Below, piece by piece: positions 1 through 8,449 of a stretch of DNA of 51,025 bases. The position numbers were made by a program, and so were the translations under genes. The notes under the pieces were generated by a model. The model searched no databases. It was not told the DNA's origin and saw nothing but the letters and a program-made list of their open reading frames with translations. Source of the DNA: Novosphingobium panipatense (GTDB lineage Bacteria > Pseudomonadota > Alphaproteobacteria > Sphingomonadales > Sphingomonadaceae); the NCBI RefSeq assembly GCF_002149965.1, contig NZ_MSQB01000032.1:1-51025 (forward strand). The letters run 5' to 3'. Numbering within the stretch: position 1 is the first letter of the stretch; the number at the start of each line of letters is the position of its first letter.

Positions 1-399
1 ATCTCACTCATCGTCCGTCTCCTCGCTCTTCAGCCGAGGCAGTCTGCCTCAGCCGGTGAGCGGGAGCCATCCACTCCATCGTTTACCGAGCGGCACACGG
101 TGGATGAACTCGTCGCGATCTTCACCGCGCACGAAGTGCCGCACGCGCCGATCCTCGGCGTGTCCGAAGCACTGGCGCAGCCGCAGGCGGTGGAGCGCGA
201 GATGGTGGTCGAAACGCAGCACAAGACGCTGGGCCCCATCCCCATCGTGGGCCGCCCGATCCGCTTCACCGATGCACCGCAACCGGTGCCCACCGCGCCG
301 CCGGTCCTGGGCGAGCACACCGATTCCATCCTGGAAGACGTGCTCGATCTTTCGCCGGAGCGAATTGCGCAGCTCCGGGAGCTCGGAGTGGTTGCCTGA
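1..399 (+). CDS. CaiB/BaiF-type (family III) CoA-transferase, C-terminal part
   Basis: Open from the window edge, so the start is missing. The last 110 or so residues read like the C-terminal small domain of family III CoA-transferases: VDELVAIFTAHEVPHAPIL, then a segment around LAQPQAVEREM, then a conserved GRPIRF stretch and VLGEHTDSIL near the end. These enzymes move CoA between acyl-CoA and a free acid, often in carnitine or aromatic/alicyclic acid catabolism. The catalytic Asp region is outside the window. The next gene, an SDR dehydrogenase, starts 48 bp downstream on the same strand, so the two probably form a catabolic operon. The first 25 codons do not look like the family and may be a junction. 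Confidence 0.75.
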   Translation: MSLIVRLLALQPRQSASAGEREPSTPSFTERHTVDELVAIFTAHEVPHAPILGVSEALAQPQAVEREMVVETQHKTLGPIPIVGRPIRFTDAPQPVPTAPPVLGEHTDSILEDVLDLSPERIAQLRELGVVA

Positions 400-447
400 T
401 CGGTCTCATCCGGCAAGGCTGGGACAAGAACTTGAGAGGATTTCCAG

Positions 448-1368
448 ATGGCCGACCTGCGCTTCGATAACAGAGTCGCCGTGATCACCGGTGGCGGGCG
501 CGGTCTGGGCCGGGCTCATGCGCTGCTGCTGGCGAGCCGCGGCTGCAAGATCGTGATCAACGATCCCGGCGTCTCGATGGCGGGCGATGCCACCGACGAA
601 GGCCCGGCAGAGGCACTTGTCGCCGAAATCCGCAGCCAGGGCGGGGAAGCCGTCGCCAATACCGACAGCGTCGCCACGCCGGAGGGCGGCAAGGCGATCA
701 TCCAGTGCGCGCTCGACGCCTTCGGGCGGATCGATATTCTGATCCACTCGGCCGGGAATGTGCGGCGCGGCAAGCTGACCGATCTTGCCTACGAGGATTT
801 CACCGCTGTCCTCGATGTCCATCTGAAGGGCGCCTATCACGTGGTGCGCGAGGCGTTTCCGCACATGATGGCGCAGGGCTTCGGGCGGATCGTGCTGACC
901 AGTTCGATCAACGGGCTCTACGGCAAGTCGGACAATGTGACGTACGCGATGTGCAAGGCGGGCTTCATGGGCCTGTCCAACACCGCTGCGATCGAAGGGC
1001 AGCACGCCAACGTGAAGTCCAACCTGATCGTGCCCGCCGCCGTCACCCGCATGTCCGACGGGATCGACACCAGCCAGTTCCCGCCGATGGAGCCGGAGCA
1101 GGTGGCGCCGATGGTCGGCTACTTATGCCATGAAAGCTGCGAGGCATCGGGGGAGATGTTCGTCGCCATGGGGGGGCGTCTGGCGCGGGCGAAGATCGTC
1201 GAGAACGAGGGTGTTTTCCGCAGGGAATGGTCTCTGGAACAGGTCGCCGCCGAGATCGAGGCGATCCGCCAGGGCGGCGAGACGCTGGCCTTTCCGCCTG
1301 TGCCGGACGGCCAGCTCGAGCACCTGCTCTACGGCTTCGGGATGATCCGCAACGCCACCGTAGCCTGA
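448..1368 (+). CDS. SDR-family oxidoreductase
   Basis: This 306-residue short-chain dehydrogenase has the NAD(P)-binding motif TGGGRGLG at residues 14-21, an acidic residue after beta-2 (D39), SAGN at 101-104, catalytic Ser at 152/153 and the YxxxK pair Y166/K170. It is longer than a classical 250-residue SDR. The extra C-terminal part and the NDPGVSMAG stretch resemble the hydroxyacyl-CoA dehydrogenase domain of peroxisomal-type multifunctional enzymes. Together with the upstream CoA-transferase this suggests oxidation of a hydroxyacyl-CoA intermediate; the substrate is unknown. A ribosome site (AGAGGA) lies about 10 bp before the ATG. A shared terminator separates it from the convergent TonB receptor. 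Confidence 0.85.
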   Translation: MADLRFDNRVAVITGGGRGLGRAHALLLASRGCKIVINDPGVSMAGDATDEGPAEALVAEIRSQGGEAVANTDSVATPEGGKAIIQCALDAFGRIDILIHSAGNVRRGKLTDLAYEDFTAVLDVHLKGAYHVVREAFPHMMAQGFGRIVLTSSINGLYGKSDNVTYAMCKAGFMGLSNTAAIEGQHANVKSNLIVPAAVTRMSDGIDTSQFPPMEPEQVAPMVGYLCHESCEASGEMFVAMGGRLARAKIVENEGVFRREWSLEQVAAEIEAIRQGGETLAFPPVPDGQLEHLLYGFGMIRNATVA

Positions 1369-1374
1369 ACGGAA

Positions 1375-1408
1375 AAAGCCCGCCCGGTCTCGCGACCGGA
1401 CGGGCTTT
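1375..1408. terminator. Bidirectional intrinsic terminator
   Basis: Arms of 15 nt (1375-1389 and 1394-1408) pair with one mismatch around a 4-nt loop, starting with AAAGCCCG and ending with CGGGCTTT. It sits between the convergent SDR gene and TonB receptor gene, so it can serve both strands. Confidence 0.8.
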
Positions 1409-1459
1409 CCTGAATGGCGGCCCCCAGGGTGGGTGGAAGGAGCCGCCGTTCCTCCTGGG

Positions 1460-4387
1460 TCAGAAGTTGGCAGTGAAGCCGACGAAGATCGTGCGGCCCA
1501 GCGCGTCGTAGACGCCCGGATAAGTGTTGCCGTTGCCGAACGACTGCAGCAGGCCCGAGTCGAGAACCGGCGGGTCCTTGTCGAACATGTTGTTCACGCC
1601 TGCGCGCAGGGTGAAGCGCTTGTCGATCGCCTGGGTCAGCGACAGATCGAAGTAGTTGTAGGCGCCGATCTTGCTGTTCACGACCGTACGGTCGGCCGAG
1701 AGCAGCGGATTGTCGGTCAGGCTCGACAGCTTGGTGCCGCCCATGTGGCGCCAGGAGAGCGAGACCGTGGTATCGGTCGGCGTCATCCAGGAGAGGCGCG
1801 CGACATGGCGCCATTCCGGGGTCGGCTGACCGCAGGTATAACCGAACAGGCCCTTGCAGTCGTAGGAACCGCCGCCGGGAACCGGCTGCGAGACCTGCTC
1901 GATCAGGTAGGTGCCGACCAGGCCGAGGTTGACGCTGCCCAGGTTGCCGATGTCGAAGGTGTAGTCGGCATTCACGTCGAGACCGGAGGTCTTGAGGTAG
2001 CCGGTGTTCATCGTCGTGGAGATGATATAGCCCGAGTTCTGGCCGAAGACCTGGCCCGAACGCGGATCGCGGACGAACAGACCGCAGAAGTACGGATCAC
2101 CCGTGGCGGCGCACTGGCCCATGATCAGCGACGGCGCGATCGAGCCGATATAGTCCTTCACCTTGATGTTGTAGTAGTCGACCGACAGCGAGAAGCGGCG
2201 CAGCGCCTTGGGCGTGATGACGACGCCGAGCGTGTAGGTGTCGGCGGTTTCCGGCTTGAGCGCGACATTGCCGCCGCCAAGGCCGGAGCACTGGTCGGAC
2301 GGGCAATCGGGGATGCTGCCGTACATGGCCTGGGTCACGCCGGTGGCCTGGCAGATCTCGAACGAGGCGCTCGGATCGCTGCCCGCGCAAGGGTCGGTGC
2401 CGTTGACGTTGCCGACCGCCTGCGAAGCGAACAGTTCGGCCACGTTGGGCGCGCGGATGGCGCGGTTGTAGCTGGCGCGGACGCGCAGGTCGTCGACCGG
2501 GGCCCACGACAGTTCGCCCTTGTAGGTCCACACATTGTAGCCCGACTTGATGCCGGTCGAGTTCTGCTTGTTGTCGTAGGACGAATAGCGCAGGCCGCCG
2601 TTGATGGTCAGCGACTTGAAGAACGGCTTGTCCTCGATCAGCGGGATTTCGATTTCGCCGAAGGCTTCGGTCACGGCGATGATGCCGTCCGAAGGCAGGG
2701 TGCCGTTCTGCTGCGCGACTTCGTCGGCGGTGAACTTCAGCGTTTCGCGGCGGCGCTCAAGGCCGAGTGCGATGCCGACGCCCGATTCGGCCCAGGGCAT
2801 GGTCACACCCATCTCGCCGAGATCGCCGCTGAGCGAGCCGGAGAACACGCTGAGCGAGTTGCGCGATGCGGTGTTGCTTTCGCCGAAGATGTAGGCGGCC
2901 TGGTCCGCCGTCACGCCGCCGGGGGTGAAGACGTTGATCGGGATACAGTTCGGATCGGTACCGTCGATGACGGCGCGGCAGGTCGGCACGCCGTTGACGT
3001 CGATGGCGTTGAGCGCGAGGCCAGCCTTCGCCTGGTTGACGTCGTTCAGGTAGGTTTCCTTGAACTTAACCAGCGAATACATGTAGTTGACGTCGTAGCT
3101 GAACCCGCTGCCGATGTCGCCGCGCAGGCCCGCCGAGTAGCGGTAGTCATTGAAGCGCAAGTTGTCGCGGCGGGGCTGGCCGACCACGCGGTAGCCCACG
3201 TTGGTGGGGGCGGTGGCATCGGTGCCCGCTGCGCTGCCGCAGATCGCGGTGAGCTGCGAGGCGTTGGCATAAGGGTTGTTGCACGATACGTCGAATGCCG
3301 TGCCGAACCAGACCGCCGAAGGCGCGACCTGCGAGAAGGTCTGGTCATGCATGTACATGAAGCTGCCGTAGACTTCGGCTGCCTTGCTGAATTCGTACCG
3401 CGCGAAGCCGCCCGCGGTGATGCGCTCGTCGGAGCGCTGGAAATAGTTGTCGGGCGCGGTGTTGTAGGCATACGAAGGATCGTAAGGCACCAGCGTGCCG
3501 CTGCCGTTGTTGATCAGCGTCTGGCCCTTGTAGGGGCTGAGGTCCGAGAGCGGAATGAACGAGCCATAAGGCGTGTTGCTGGAGCCGCCGCAGAACAGCT
3601 GGTCGAAATTGCCGGAGCCGACGACGGATTCGCGATCCTGCAGGGCGCAGGCCGAAACGTCGCGGCTCGACTGGCGGACCGGGCTGAACTTGCGGTAGCC
3701 ACCGTAGACGGTGATATTGCCGCGGCCGTCGGCGAAGTTCTTGCCTGCCGCGATGTTGACGTCCTGCTTGCCGCCGTCGGTAACGGAGGACGGGGCCGGT
3801 TCGTAGCCCGAGCCGCGCTGCATGGCGCGCAGTGCGCTATTGTTGTTGTTGTGCTGCGCGAAGCCGGTCTGGGCGTCGATGCGGACGCCGTCGAGATCCT
3901 TCTTGAGCACGAAGTTCACGACGCCCGAAAGCGCGTCCGAACCGTAAACGGCCGAGGCGCCGCCAGACATCACGTCGATGCGCTCGACAAGGGCGCTGGG
4001 GATGAAGGACGTGTTGATCGCTTGCGAGGGCATCATGCGCTGGCCGTCGATCAGGGTCAGCACGCGGTTCGAACCGAGGTTGCGCAAGTTGATCTTGGAA
4101 GTGCCGTCGGAACCGTTCGAGACGTTCTCGTTCGCGTCGGCGGTGAACTGCGGAAGGCGGTTCAGCACCTGCTCGACCGTGGTGGCGCCCTGGTAGCGGA
4201 ACTCGTCCGAACCGACGACGGTCTGGGGGCTGTTGCTCTCGAGATCGGCGCGCTTGATGCGGGTGCCGGTGACGACGATGTCATTGGCAACGCCGTCGGC
4301 CGGTGCGGCCTCCTGCGCCTGTGCCGTTCCGGCGATGATCGCGGTCAATGCGGCCGCGCAATAAAGTTTCCTTCTGTGACCCCTCAT
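1460..4387 (-). CDS. TonB-dependent outer-membrane receptor
   Basis: About 975 residues. The start at 4387 was chosen because a Shine-Dalgarno (AGGGAG) lies just upstream and the protein then begins with a good signal peptide (MRGHRRKLYCAAALTAII...AQAQ); an upstream in-frame extension has neither. A plug domain follows (DIVVTGTRIKR near the mature N-terminus, LRNLGSNRVLTLIDGQR, DALSGVVNF), then a 22-strand type barrel ending in FVGFTANF, a usual outer-membrane C-terminus with terminal Phe. There is no STN domain, so it should import rather than signal. Closest in style to the large sphingomonad receptors for oligosaccharides or other carbon sources. The ligand is unknown. An operator-like sequence lies 55-80 bp upstream. 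Confidence 0.93.
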   Translation of the reverse strand: MRGHRRKLYCAAALTAIIAGTAQAQEAAPADGVANDIVVTGTRIKRADLESNSPQTVVGSDEFRYQGATTVEQVLNRLPQFTADANENVSNGSDGTSKINLRNLGSNRVLTLIDGQRMMPSQAINTSFIPSALVERIDVMSGGASAVYGSDALSGVVNFVLKKDLDGVRIDAQTGFAQHNNNNSALRAMQRGSGYEPAPSSVTDGGKQDVNIAAGKNFADGRGNITVYGGYRKFSPVRQSSRDVSACALQDRESVVGSGNFDQLFCGGSSNTPYGSFIPLSDLSPYKGQTLINNGSGTLVPYDPSYAYNTAPDNYFQRSDERITAGGFARYEFSKAAEVYGSFMYMHDQTFSQVAPSAVWFGTAFDVSCNNPYANASQLTAICGSAAGTDATAPTNVGYRVVGQPRRDNLRFNDYRYSAGLRGDIGSGFSYDVNYMYSLVKFKETYLNDVNQAKAGLALNAIDVNGVPTCRAVIDGTDPNCIPINVFTPGGVTADQAAYIFGESNTASRNSLSVFSGSLSGDLGEMGVTMPWAESGVGIALGLERRRETLKFTADEVAQQNGTLPSDGIIAVTEAFGEIEIPLIEDKPFFKSLTINGGLRYSSYDNKQNSTGIKSGYNVWTYKGELSWAPVDDLRVRASYNRAIRAPNVAELFASQAVGNVNGTDPCAGSDPSASFEICQATGVTQAMYGSIPDCPSDQCSGLGGGNVALKPETADTYTLGVVITPKALRRFSLSVDYYNIKVKDYIGSIAPSLIMGQCAATGDPYFCGLFVRDPRSGQVFGQNSGYIISTTMNTGYLKTSGLDVNADYTFDIGNLGSVNLGLVGTYLIEQVSQPVPGGGSYDCKGLFGYTCGQPTPEWRHVARLSWMTPTDTTVSLSWRHMGGTKLSSLTDNPLLSADRTVVNSKIGAYNYFDLSLTQAIDKRFTLRAGVNNMFDKDPPVLDSGLLQSFGNGNTYPGVYDALGRTIFVGFTANF

Positions 4388-4441
4388 GGTCGTAACTCCC
4401 TTTAGATTGCGCAGACTTTGCGTCACATTTCCTTCATTGTC

Positions 4442-4466
4442 AAATATCGTATACGAAATATCGTAT
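4442..4466. promoter_or_regulatory. GTATAC-centred operator in front of the TonB receptor
   Basis: TCGTATACGA (4447-4456) is a perfect 10-bp palindrome. AAATATCGTAT occurs twice in direct repeat (4442-4452 and 4456-4466), and ATACGA-N4-TCGTAT forms a second overlapping dyad. A GTATAC core with flanking symmetry is typical of FadR-type GntR repressors; the regulator itself is not in the window. Confidence 0.5.
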
Positions 4467-4661
4467 CGCTCAGGAATGTGACTGTTTTGGGCGCAAAAAG
4501 GGTGCGTTCGGCGGTTGTCGGAGCAAGGTCTACGTCGGATTTCGGGGGGGAGGGTCTGGTCGGACCAGACCGGCAATTAGCCGAATCGGCTAACCGGCCA
4601 ATGGCAGGCATCGGTCGCCGATGCCGGAAACCCGGCACGTGCGATCGGGGATGAAGGGAAA

Positions 4662-4711
4662 TGGTGGGCGGTGAGGGGCTCGAACCCCCGACCCTCTCGG
4701 TGTAAACGAGA
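4662..4711 (-). other. tRNA-Val 3' fragment at the left island junction (attL)
   Basis: Read on the minus strand this is the anticodon arm 3' side, variable loop, a complete T arm (GGGGG TTCGAGC CCCTC), the acceptor 3' strand ACCGCCC and ACCA, but no D arm or acceptor 5' strand. It matches the 3' half of the intact tRNA-Val at 13285-13360 apart from the T stem. It is the displaced chromosomal 3' end left by integration. Confidence 0.85.
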
Positions 4712-4769
4712 GGAAACGCCAAAAACCCTCGGCTTTCCGTTCCTTAGATCAAGAACGGAGCGTGAATCA

Positions 4770-5561
4770 ATGTCGAACAAACTGGCACAGCGTGTCCATT
4801 CCGTGTCCACTCCGCCAGCCGGTGAGGACTTCCTCCAGCAACTTCGCAGGGTGAACGGAGAGCGCTGGAAGGCGTGGGCGAAGTCCGACGATCCTGACCC
4901 TCTTTATATGTCGAACGAGTTCGGCGGGGAAGCGGGCGAGGTCCAGAACGTCGTCAAGAAGCTCGTCCGCGAATCGCGCGGCTGGAAGGGAAGCCGGGCC
5001 ACCGTGGAACAGCTCGGCGACGAGATCGCCGACTGCATCATCTGCCTCGACAGCCTGGCGCGCGCATATGGCCTCCACCTGCCAGAAATCATTTCCGCCA
5101 AGTTCAATGCCACGAGCGAGGCGAATGGCTTTCCGCATTGGCTTGCTGCCGAACCTGCAAGCCATCCTTGCAAGTTGCCAGCCGAACCTGCGGGCGATGA
5201 GCCGGTGGAGCGCGATAACCTTGGTCGCACGGATGCTGACCTGTTGCGGTTGATCGCGAAGGATCACCAGCGCCTTGCACCGAGCGCCCACCATAGCGCG
5301 GACACCTTGCGCGAGATTGCCGACCGCATGGACCTCCCCGCCACCCCGCCCAATCCCGAAAGGAAGTTCACTGTCGGCCAGCGCGTCACGAAGACGAAGG
5401 GCAGCTCGTGGACCGGCCGTATCGTCGGCTTCTATTCCACCGCTTTTACGGCCATCGGGTACGCGGTCGAGAGCGAAGCAGAAACAGGCAGCGTTCAGAT
5501 TTACCCGGAGGCTGCTCTTTCTGCCGCGCCGATCACGGCATCAGCCGAGGAGGCGCAGTGA
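4770..5561 (+). CDS. MazG-like NTP pyrophosphohydrolase fused to a type II (DfrB/R67-like) dihydrofolate reductase domain
   Basis: 263 residues from the ATG at 4770, with GGAG 9 bp upstream; an upstream in-frame ATG would lie in the tRNA fragment. Residues 18-125 are MazG-like: metal ligands E54 and E57 in GGEAGEVQ, then E85 and D88 in GDEIADCIICLD, and the closing KFN (111-113). After a linker, residues 199-250 match the SH3-like R67 reductase along their length. All residues that build the R67 active site are present: Lys32 = K208, Trp38 = W214, and V66-Q67-I68-Y69 = VQIY 242-245, inside YAVESEAETGSVQIYP. R67-type enzymes act as tetramers around one pore and are insensitive to trimethoprim. 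Activity here is inferred. First gene of an ATGA-overlapping set of four. Confidence 0.85.
   Translation: MSNKLAQRVHSVSTPPAGEDFLQQLRRVNGERWKAWAKSDDPDPLYMSNEFGGEAGEVQNVVKKLVRESRGWKGSRATVEQLGDEIADCIICLDSLARAYGLHLPEIISAKFNATSEANGFPHWLAAEPASHPCKLPAEPAGDEPVERDNLGRTDADLLRLIAKDHQRLAPSAHHSADTLREIADRMDLPATPPNPERKFTVGQRVTKTKGSSWTGRIVGFYSTAFTAIGYAVESEAETGSVQIYPEAALSAAPITASAEEAQ
4791..4809 (+). repeat. Left copy of tandem CGTGTCCA boxes (putative integrase arm site)
   Basis: Two CGTGTCCA boxes with an 11-bp period (4791-4798, 4802-4809), about 80 bp inside the left core. The same 19-bp unit with one mismatch is found inside the right core at 13194-13212, in the same orientation. It also lies within the first codons of the MazG/DfrB gene. 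Confidence 0.5.
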
Positions 5562-5761
5562 TGCGCGATTTCGATAAGCGTTGGCGGGAAATGGAGCGCC
5601 GGTGCGATCGCATCCGCCGTGTCGCTGCGGCCGTCATGCTCCTGACCTGGTTCGGGTTCGGCGCCTGCATCGTGGGCGGGGTGTACTTGGCACTCCATCC
5701 GGAAACGATCGGGAACTATGCCGGTCGCGTCGTCAGCGGTTTCGAGGAGGCAAGCGAATGA
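5561..5761 (+). CDS. Small single-span membrane protein
   Basis: 66 residues, ATG overlapping the upstream stop (TGATG). A basic amphipathic N-terminus (MRDFDKRWREMERRCDRIRR) is followed by one hydrophobic segment from about residue 21 to 46 and a short acidic tail. No family recognised. Its position between two overlapping genes indicates translational coupling within the island operon. Confidence 0.6.
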   Translation: MRDFDKRWREMERRCDRIRRVAAAVMLLTWFGFGACIVGGVYLALHPETIGNYAGRVVSGFEEASE

Positions 5762-6090
5762 AGCTGCTCGTCAATGACGCAGTTCTGCTCACGAGGCGTG
5801 AGTTTGCTGACCTCCTCGAATATTCCACCACGCTGCCGACCGGTACGACCGCAGGCAAGGCCTGGAAGGCGCGGCGCCCGTGGAATGCACCTAAGGACAG
5901 GGCCGAATGGTGGAGGGGTGTTTTCGGCGCCCCCTATCCGGAAGGACACAAGTATCACGGCCAAATCCCGATTGGGTGGCGTCGCGTCATCGTAGAGGGG
6001 CAACCGCACCATTTCCCGGCTGACGTTCGAGTTCCAGCCCCTACGATGCGAGGCCTCGTTGCAACCCGTTGCACGAGAACCGATGTATGA
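5758..6090 (+). CDS. Hypothetical phage-type protein
   Basis: 110 residues, ATG overlapping the previous stop by 4 bp (ATGA). Soluble, rich in Trp and Arg (KAWKARRPW, AEWWRGVFG) with a YPEGHKYHGQIPIGWRRVIVEG segment that resembles small proteins of unknown function in alphaproteobacterial prophages. No catalytic motif is evident. Confidence 0.6.
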   Translation: MKLLVNDAVLLTRREFADLLEYSTTLPTGTTAGKAWKARRPWNAPKDRAEWWRGVFGAPYPEGHKYHGQIPIGWRRVIVEGQPHHFPADVRVPAPTMRGLVATRCTRTDV

Positions 6091-6287
6091 CCGGCTATGT
6101 GTCCCCTGTCGCCGCAGCGGTCCAGCCGAACTATCGGCGCCGGGTCGACGGAGACGCTGTCAGGGAGCGGTTACACCTGTGGCCACGGCCGGAAGGCGGT
6201 ATCGACCCATGTAACCCGATCTGCTGCCGGGAATGCGAGCGGGAGCAAACTTGGAACGCTGGTCAGGCGCGTGGCGTCCGGAAGTAA
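6087..6287 (+). CDS. Small Cys-rich hypothetical protein
   Basis: 66 residues starting in an ATGA overlap with the previous gene. The C-terminal half has the cluster CNPICCRECE, which could bind zinc. It is the last gene of the four-gene overlapping set that begins with the MazG/DfrB fusion. Function unknown. Confidence 0.5.
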   Translation: MTGYVSPVAAAVQPNYRRRVDGDAVRERLHLWPRPEGGIDPCNPICCRECEREQTWNAGQARGVRK

Positions 6288-6767
6288 CTTCCGCCCTTAG
6301 GCTGGGGATTAATCCACGGAAGGGTGGGACCACGGACGCGTCATACATTATATATTAGCGGCGCACTCGCCCTGTCGGGTGTTTCACACGCGCTGCCGGG
6401 CCTCTTTCGATAAACGGAATGGGATCAGCGGCAAAATTCGCGCTGAAAAATACAGAACATTCGCGCAATGTGCGAAAAATCTGCACGCTGAGCGCGTCAG
6501 ACGTCCCTGCCAGCGCGAAAAATAATTTTTAGCGGCCCGGTGGTCAAAAAATGTAGCGCCGCTGTACGCCCCATTTGCGCTCATGTAATGACGTGTTGGT
6601 CACTACGCCACTTGGCTCCCTCCAATGCCCAATTTGACAGGAGGTATAGAAATGAGAGAGTGGGCGCCAGCCAGCGGCCGCTGGCACCGATCGCGCGCAT
6701 TGGGCGTTCATCATTTAATGATGAATTTGCGTGAGACCGGAGAGGTCTAACCAGGTGGAGAGAAACC
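6288..6767. other. Intergenic stretch, AT-richer than its surroundings
   Basis: No convincing gene. Short A-rich repeats of the GCGAAAAAT type occur near 6473 and 6516, and an imperfect dyad (TTCGC-N7-GCGAA) occurs near 6460. It must contain the promoter for the downstream small gene and dGTPase, but I cannot place -35/-10 boxes with confidence. Confidence 0.4.
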
Positions 6768-6992
6768 ATGGTCGATAAGGACCCGCAAGACGTAGAAATC
6801 ATTTCGGTGATCCGCTCCGGCGGCGACGCCGGCTTTGATCCCCAGGCACTGATCGATACACTGGTCAGCCGGGAATACGAATTGGCGGACGTGATCGAGG
6901 CGCTTCAGCGTGCGATCGAACGAGGCAAAATTTCGCTTAATGGCGAGGGGATGGTGATTTCCCTTATGCCTGAGCTGGCGCACGCCGCTTAA
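6768..6992 (+). CDS. Small hypothetical protein upstream of the dGTPase
   Basis: 74 residues with a good ribosome site (AGGTGGAG) 7 bp before the ATG. It is largely helical, with the segment LVSREYELADVIEALQRAIERGKI that could be a small winged-helix or helical adaptor. The dGTPase begins 24 bp downstream on the same strand, so the two are probably cotranscribed. No family recognised. Confidence 0.6.
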   Translation: MVDKDPQDVEIISVIRSGGDAGFDPQALIDTLVSREYELADVIEALQRAIERGKISLNGEGMVISLMPELAHAA

Positions 6993-7016
6993 AGATACCG
7001 ACGGGGGAAGTACAGA

Positions 7017-8378
7017 GTGACTGCTGGGGGAGTTTCGTCGCTTGACGCGGCGCGTATGAGCCGGTGTTATAGTGATGGATCGACCTTAGACCAACGCGCT
7101 CCGTTTGAGCGTGACCGCGATCGCATTCTGTACTCCTCCGTGTTCCACCGCCTCGCTGGCATCACGCAGATTGTGAGAGCTGGTGAGCTCGATATTTTCC
7201 ACACTCGGCAACAGCACACTTACAAAGTGGCCCAGATTGGCCGTCGTCTTGCCGAGCATCGTGTGCGCGAACAGCCTGCTGAGGCAAAGATGCATGGCCT
7301 TCACCCTGAAGTGGTGGAGGCTGCATGCTTGGCCCACGACTTGGGTCATCCGCCCTTTGGTCATGCAGCAGAGTATGAGCTGGATCGCCTAGTTCGGAAC
7401 CCTGAGCTTGCGGGCGGCGAACTCTCTGATGCGGCCGATGACGGCTATGAGGGAAATGCTCAAACCTTTCGGATCCTGACGAAACTCGCGGTTCGCTTCA
7501 GCCCGGATGAGCCAGGGTTGAACATGACCCGCGCAACGCTCGCCGCGACCCTTAAGTATCCCTGGTTGCGTGAGATCGGTCACCCCAAAAAGGGTAAGAA
7601 GTGGTCGGCATACAAGTCCGAAGAGCGCCAATTCAATTGGGCGCGGCAGGAATGCGTTGGCGAGTTCAAAAGCGCGGAAGCCGAGCTGATGGATTGGGCC
7701 GACGACATCGCTTATTCGGTCCACGACCTAGAGGATTTCCATCGCGTTGGCGTAATTCAATGGCAGGAAATCGTCTCTGAAAAGGATCGCGGCGGGCTGA
7801 TCCAAAGCGTAGTGAAGGATTGGGAAGACAAGGAAAAGGAGGATTTCCCGGCCGACGCTTCGGTTCGTGTCACTGATGCCCTTGAGCGCATCACCCGAAA
7901 ACTTACGCCATTCCCCACGATCGCAAGCCAGACCTACAACGGCGAGCGCGAACAACGCAGGCAGTTGCGCAATTTTACCTCGGTCCTGATTGGGCACTAT
8001 GTGCGCGCTCTAAAATTGTCCTCTAGCAGGAATGGGCCCGCTGTAATCATTGAGCAATGGGCTCTCGACGAAGTTCGGGTCCTCAAGTACTTTGCAAGGC
8101 GATATATTATCAGCCTTCCGGCGCTTCATGCGCAGCAATATGGTCAGAAGAAGATTATTCGTGACCTCTTTGGGGTTTTCTTGCGAGAGGGGAAGGATCG
8201 CAACTTCAAACTTTTCCCTGCGAGACTGCGATACATCTGGCAGGAGTTTCCCAAAGAGGCTCCAGCAAGGCTCGCCGCAGATTGCGTCGCTTCGCTCACC
8301 GAGAACGAAGTTTACCAGCTTCACGGGCGGTTGATGGGCATGGAGAGCGGTCTCGTGCTGGACCCGATCGTCCGCTAG
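7017..8378 (+). CDS. dgt: dGTPase-like deoxynucleotide triphosphohydrolase
   Basis: 453 residues with a GTG start and GGGGGAAG 6 bp upstream. HD-domain metal ligands are visible: H67 (HTYKVAQIGRRL), H107-D108 in LAHDLGHPPFGH, and D229/D230 in MDWADDIAYSVHDLED. EGNAQTFRIL (145-154) is a hallmark of the dGTPase family. The family cleaves dNTP to deoxynucleoside plus triphosphate, and some members limit phage growth by depleting dNTPs. Lying on a phage-like island beside a MazG-like pyrophosphohydrolase and a DHFR domain, it fits a nucleotide-pool role. Defence activity is inferred only. Confidence 0.9.
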   Translation: MTAGGVSSLDAARMSRCYSDGSTLDQRAPFERDRDRILYSSVFHRLAGITQIVRAGELDIFHTRQQHTYKVAQIGRRLAEHRVREQPAEAKMHGLHPEVVEAACLAHDLGHPPFGHAAEYELDRLVRNPELAGGELSDAADDGYEGNAQTFRILTKLAVRFSPDEPGLNMTRATLAATLKYPWLREIGHPKKGKKWSAYKSEERQFNWARQECVGEFKSAEAELMDWADDIAYSVHDLEDFHRVGVIQWQEIVSEKDRGGLIQSVVKDWEDKEKEDFPADASVRVTDALERITRKLTPFPTIASQTYNGEREQRRQLRNFTSVLIGHYVRALKLSSSRNGPAVIIEQWALDEVRVLKYFARRYIISLPALHAQQYGQKKIIRDLFGVFLREGKDRNFKLFPARLRYIWQEFPKEAPARLAADCVASLTENEVYQLHGRLMGMESGLVLDPIVR

Positions 8379-8449
8379 ACTACCCCATCAAGGTGGCGCC
8401 TGCCGATGCCGGCAATGCGCCACACAGTTACAGGGCAAGGGCATCGTCG

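Noticed and set aside
1433..4405. 990-codon open frame on + across the TonB receptor
   Set aside because: Antisense shadow of a GC-rich gene; it has no recognisable domain, while the minus strand encodes a complete receptor with signal peptide.
4423..4722. 99-codon frame on - with VYTERVGGSSPSPPTI
   Set aside because: Translation through the tRNA-Val fragment; no coding evidence.
6440..6480. Second LexA box near GAACATTCGCG
   Set aside because: Only one GAAC half is present at the required spacing.
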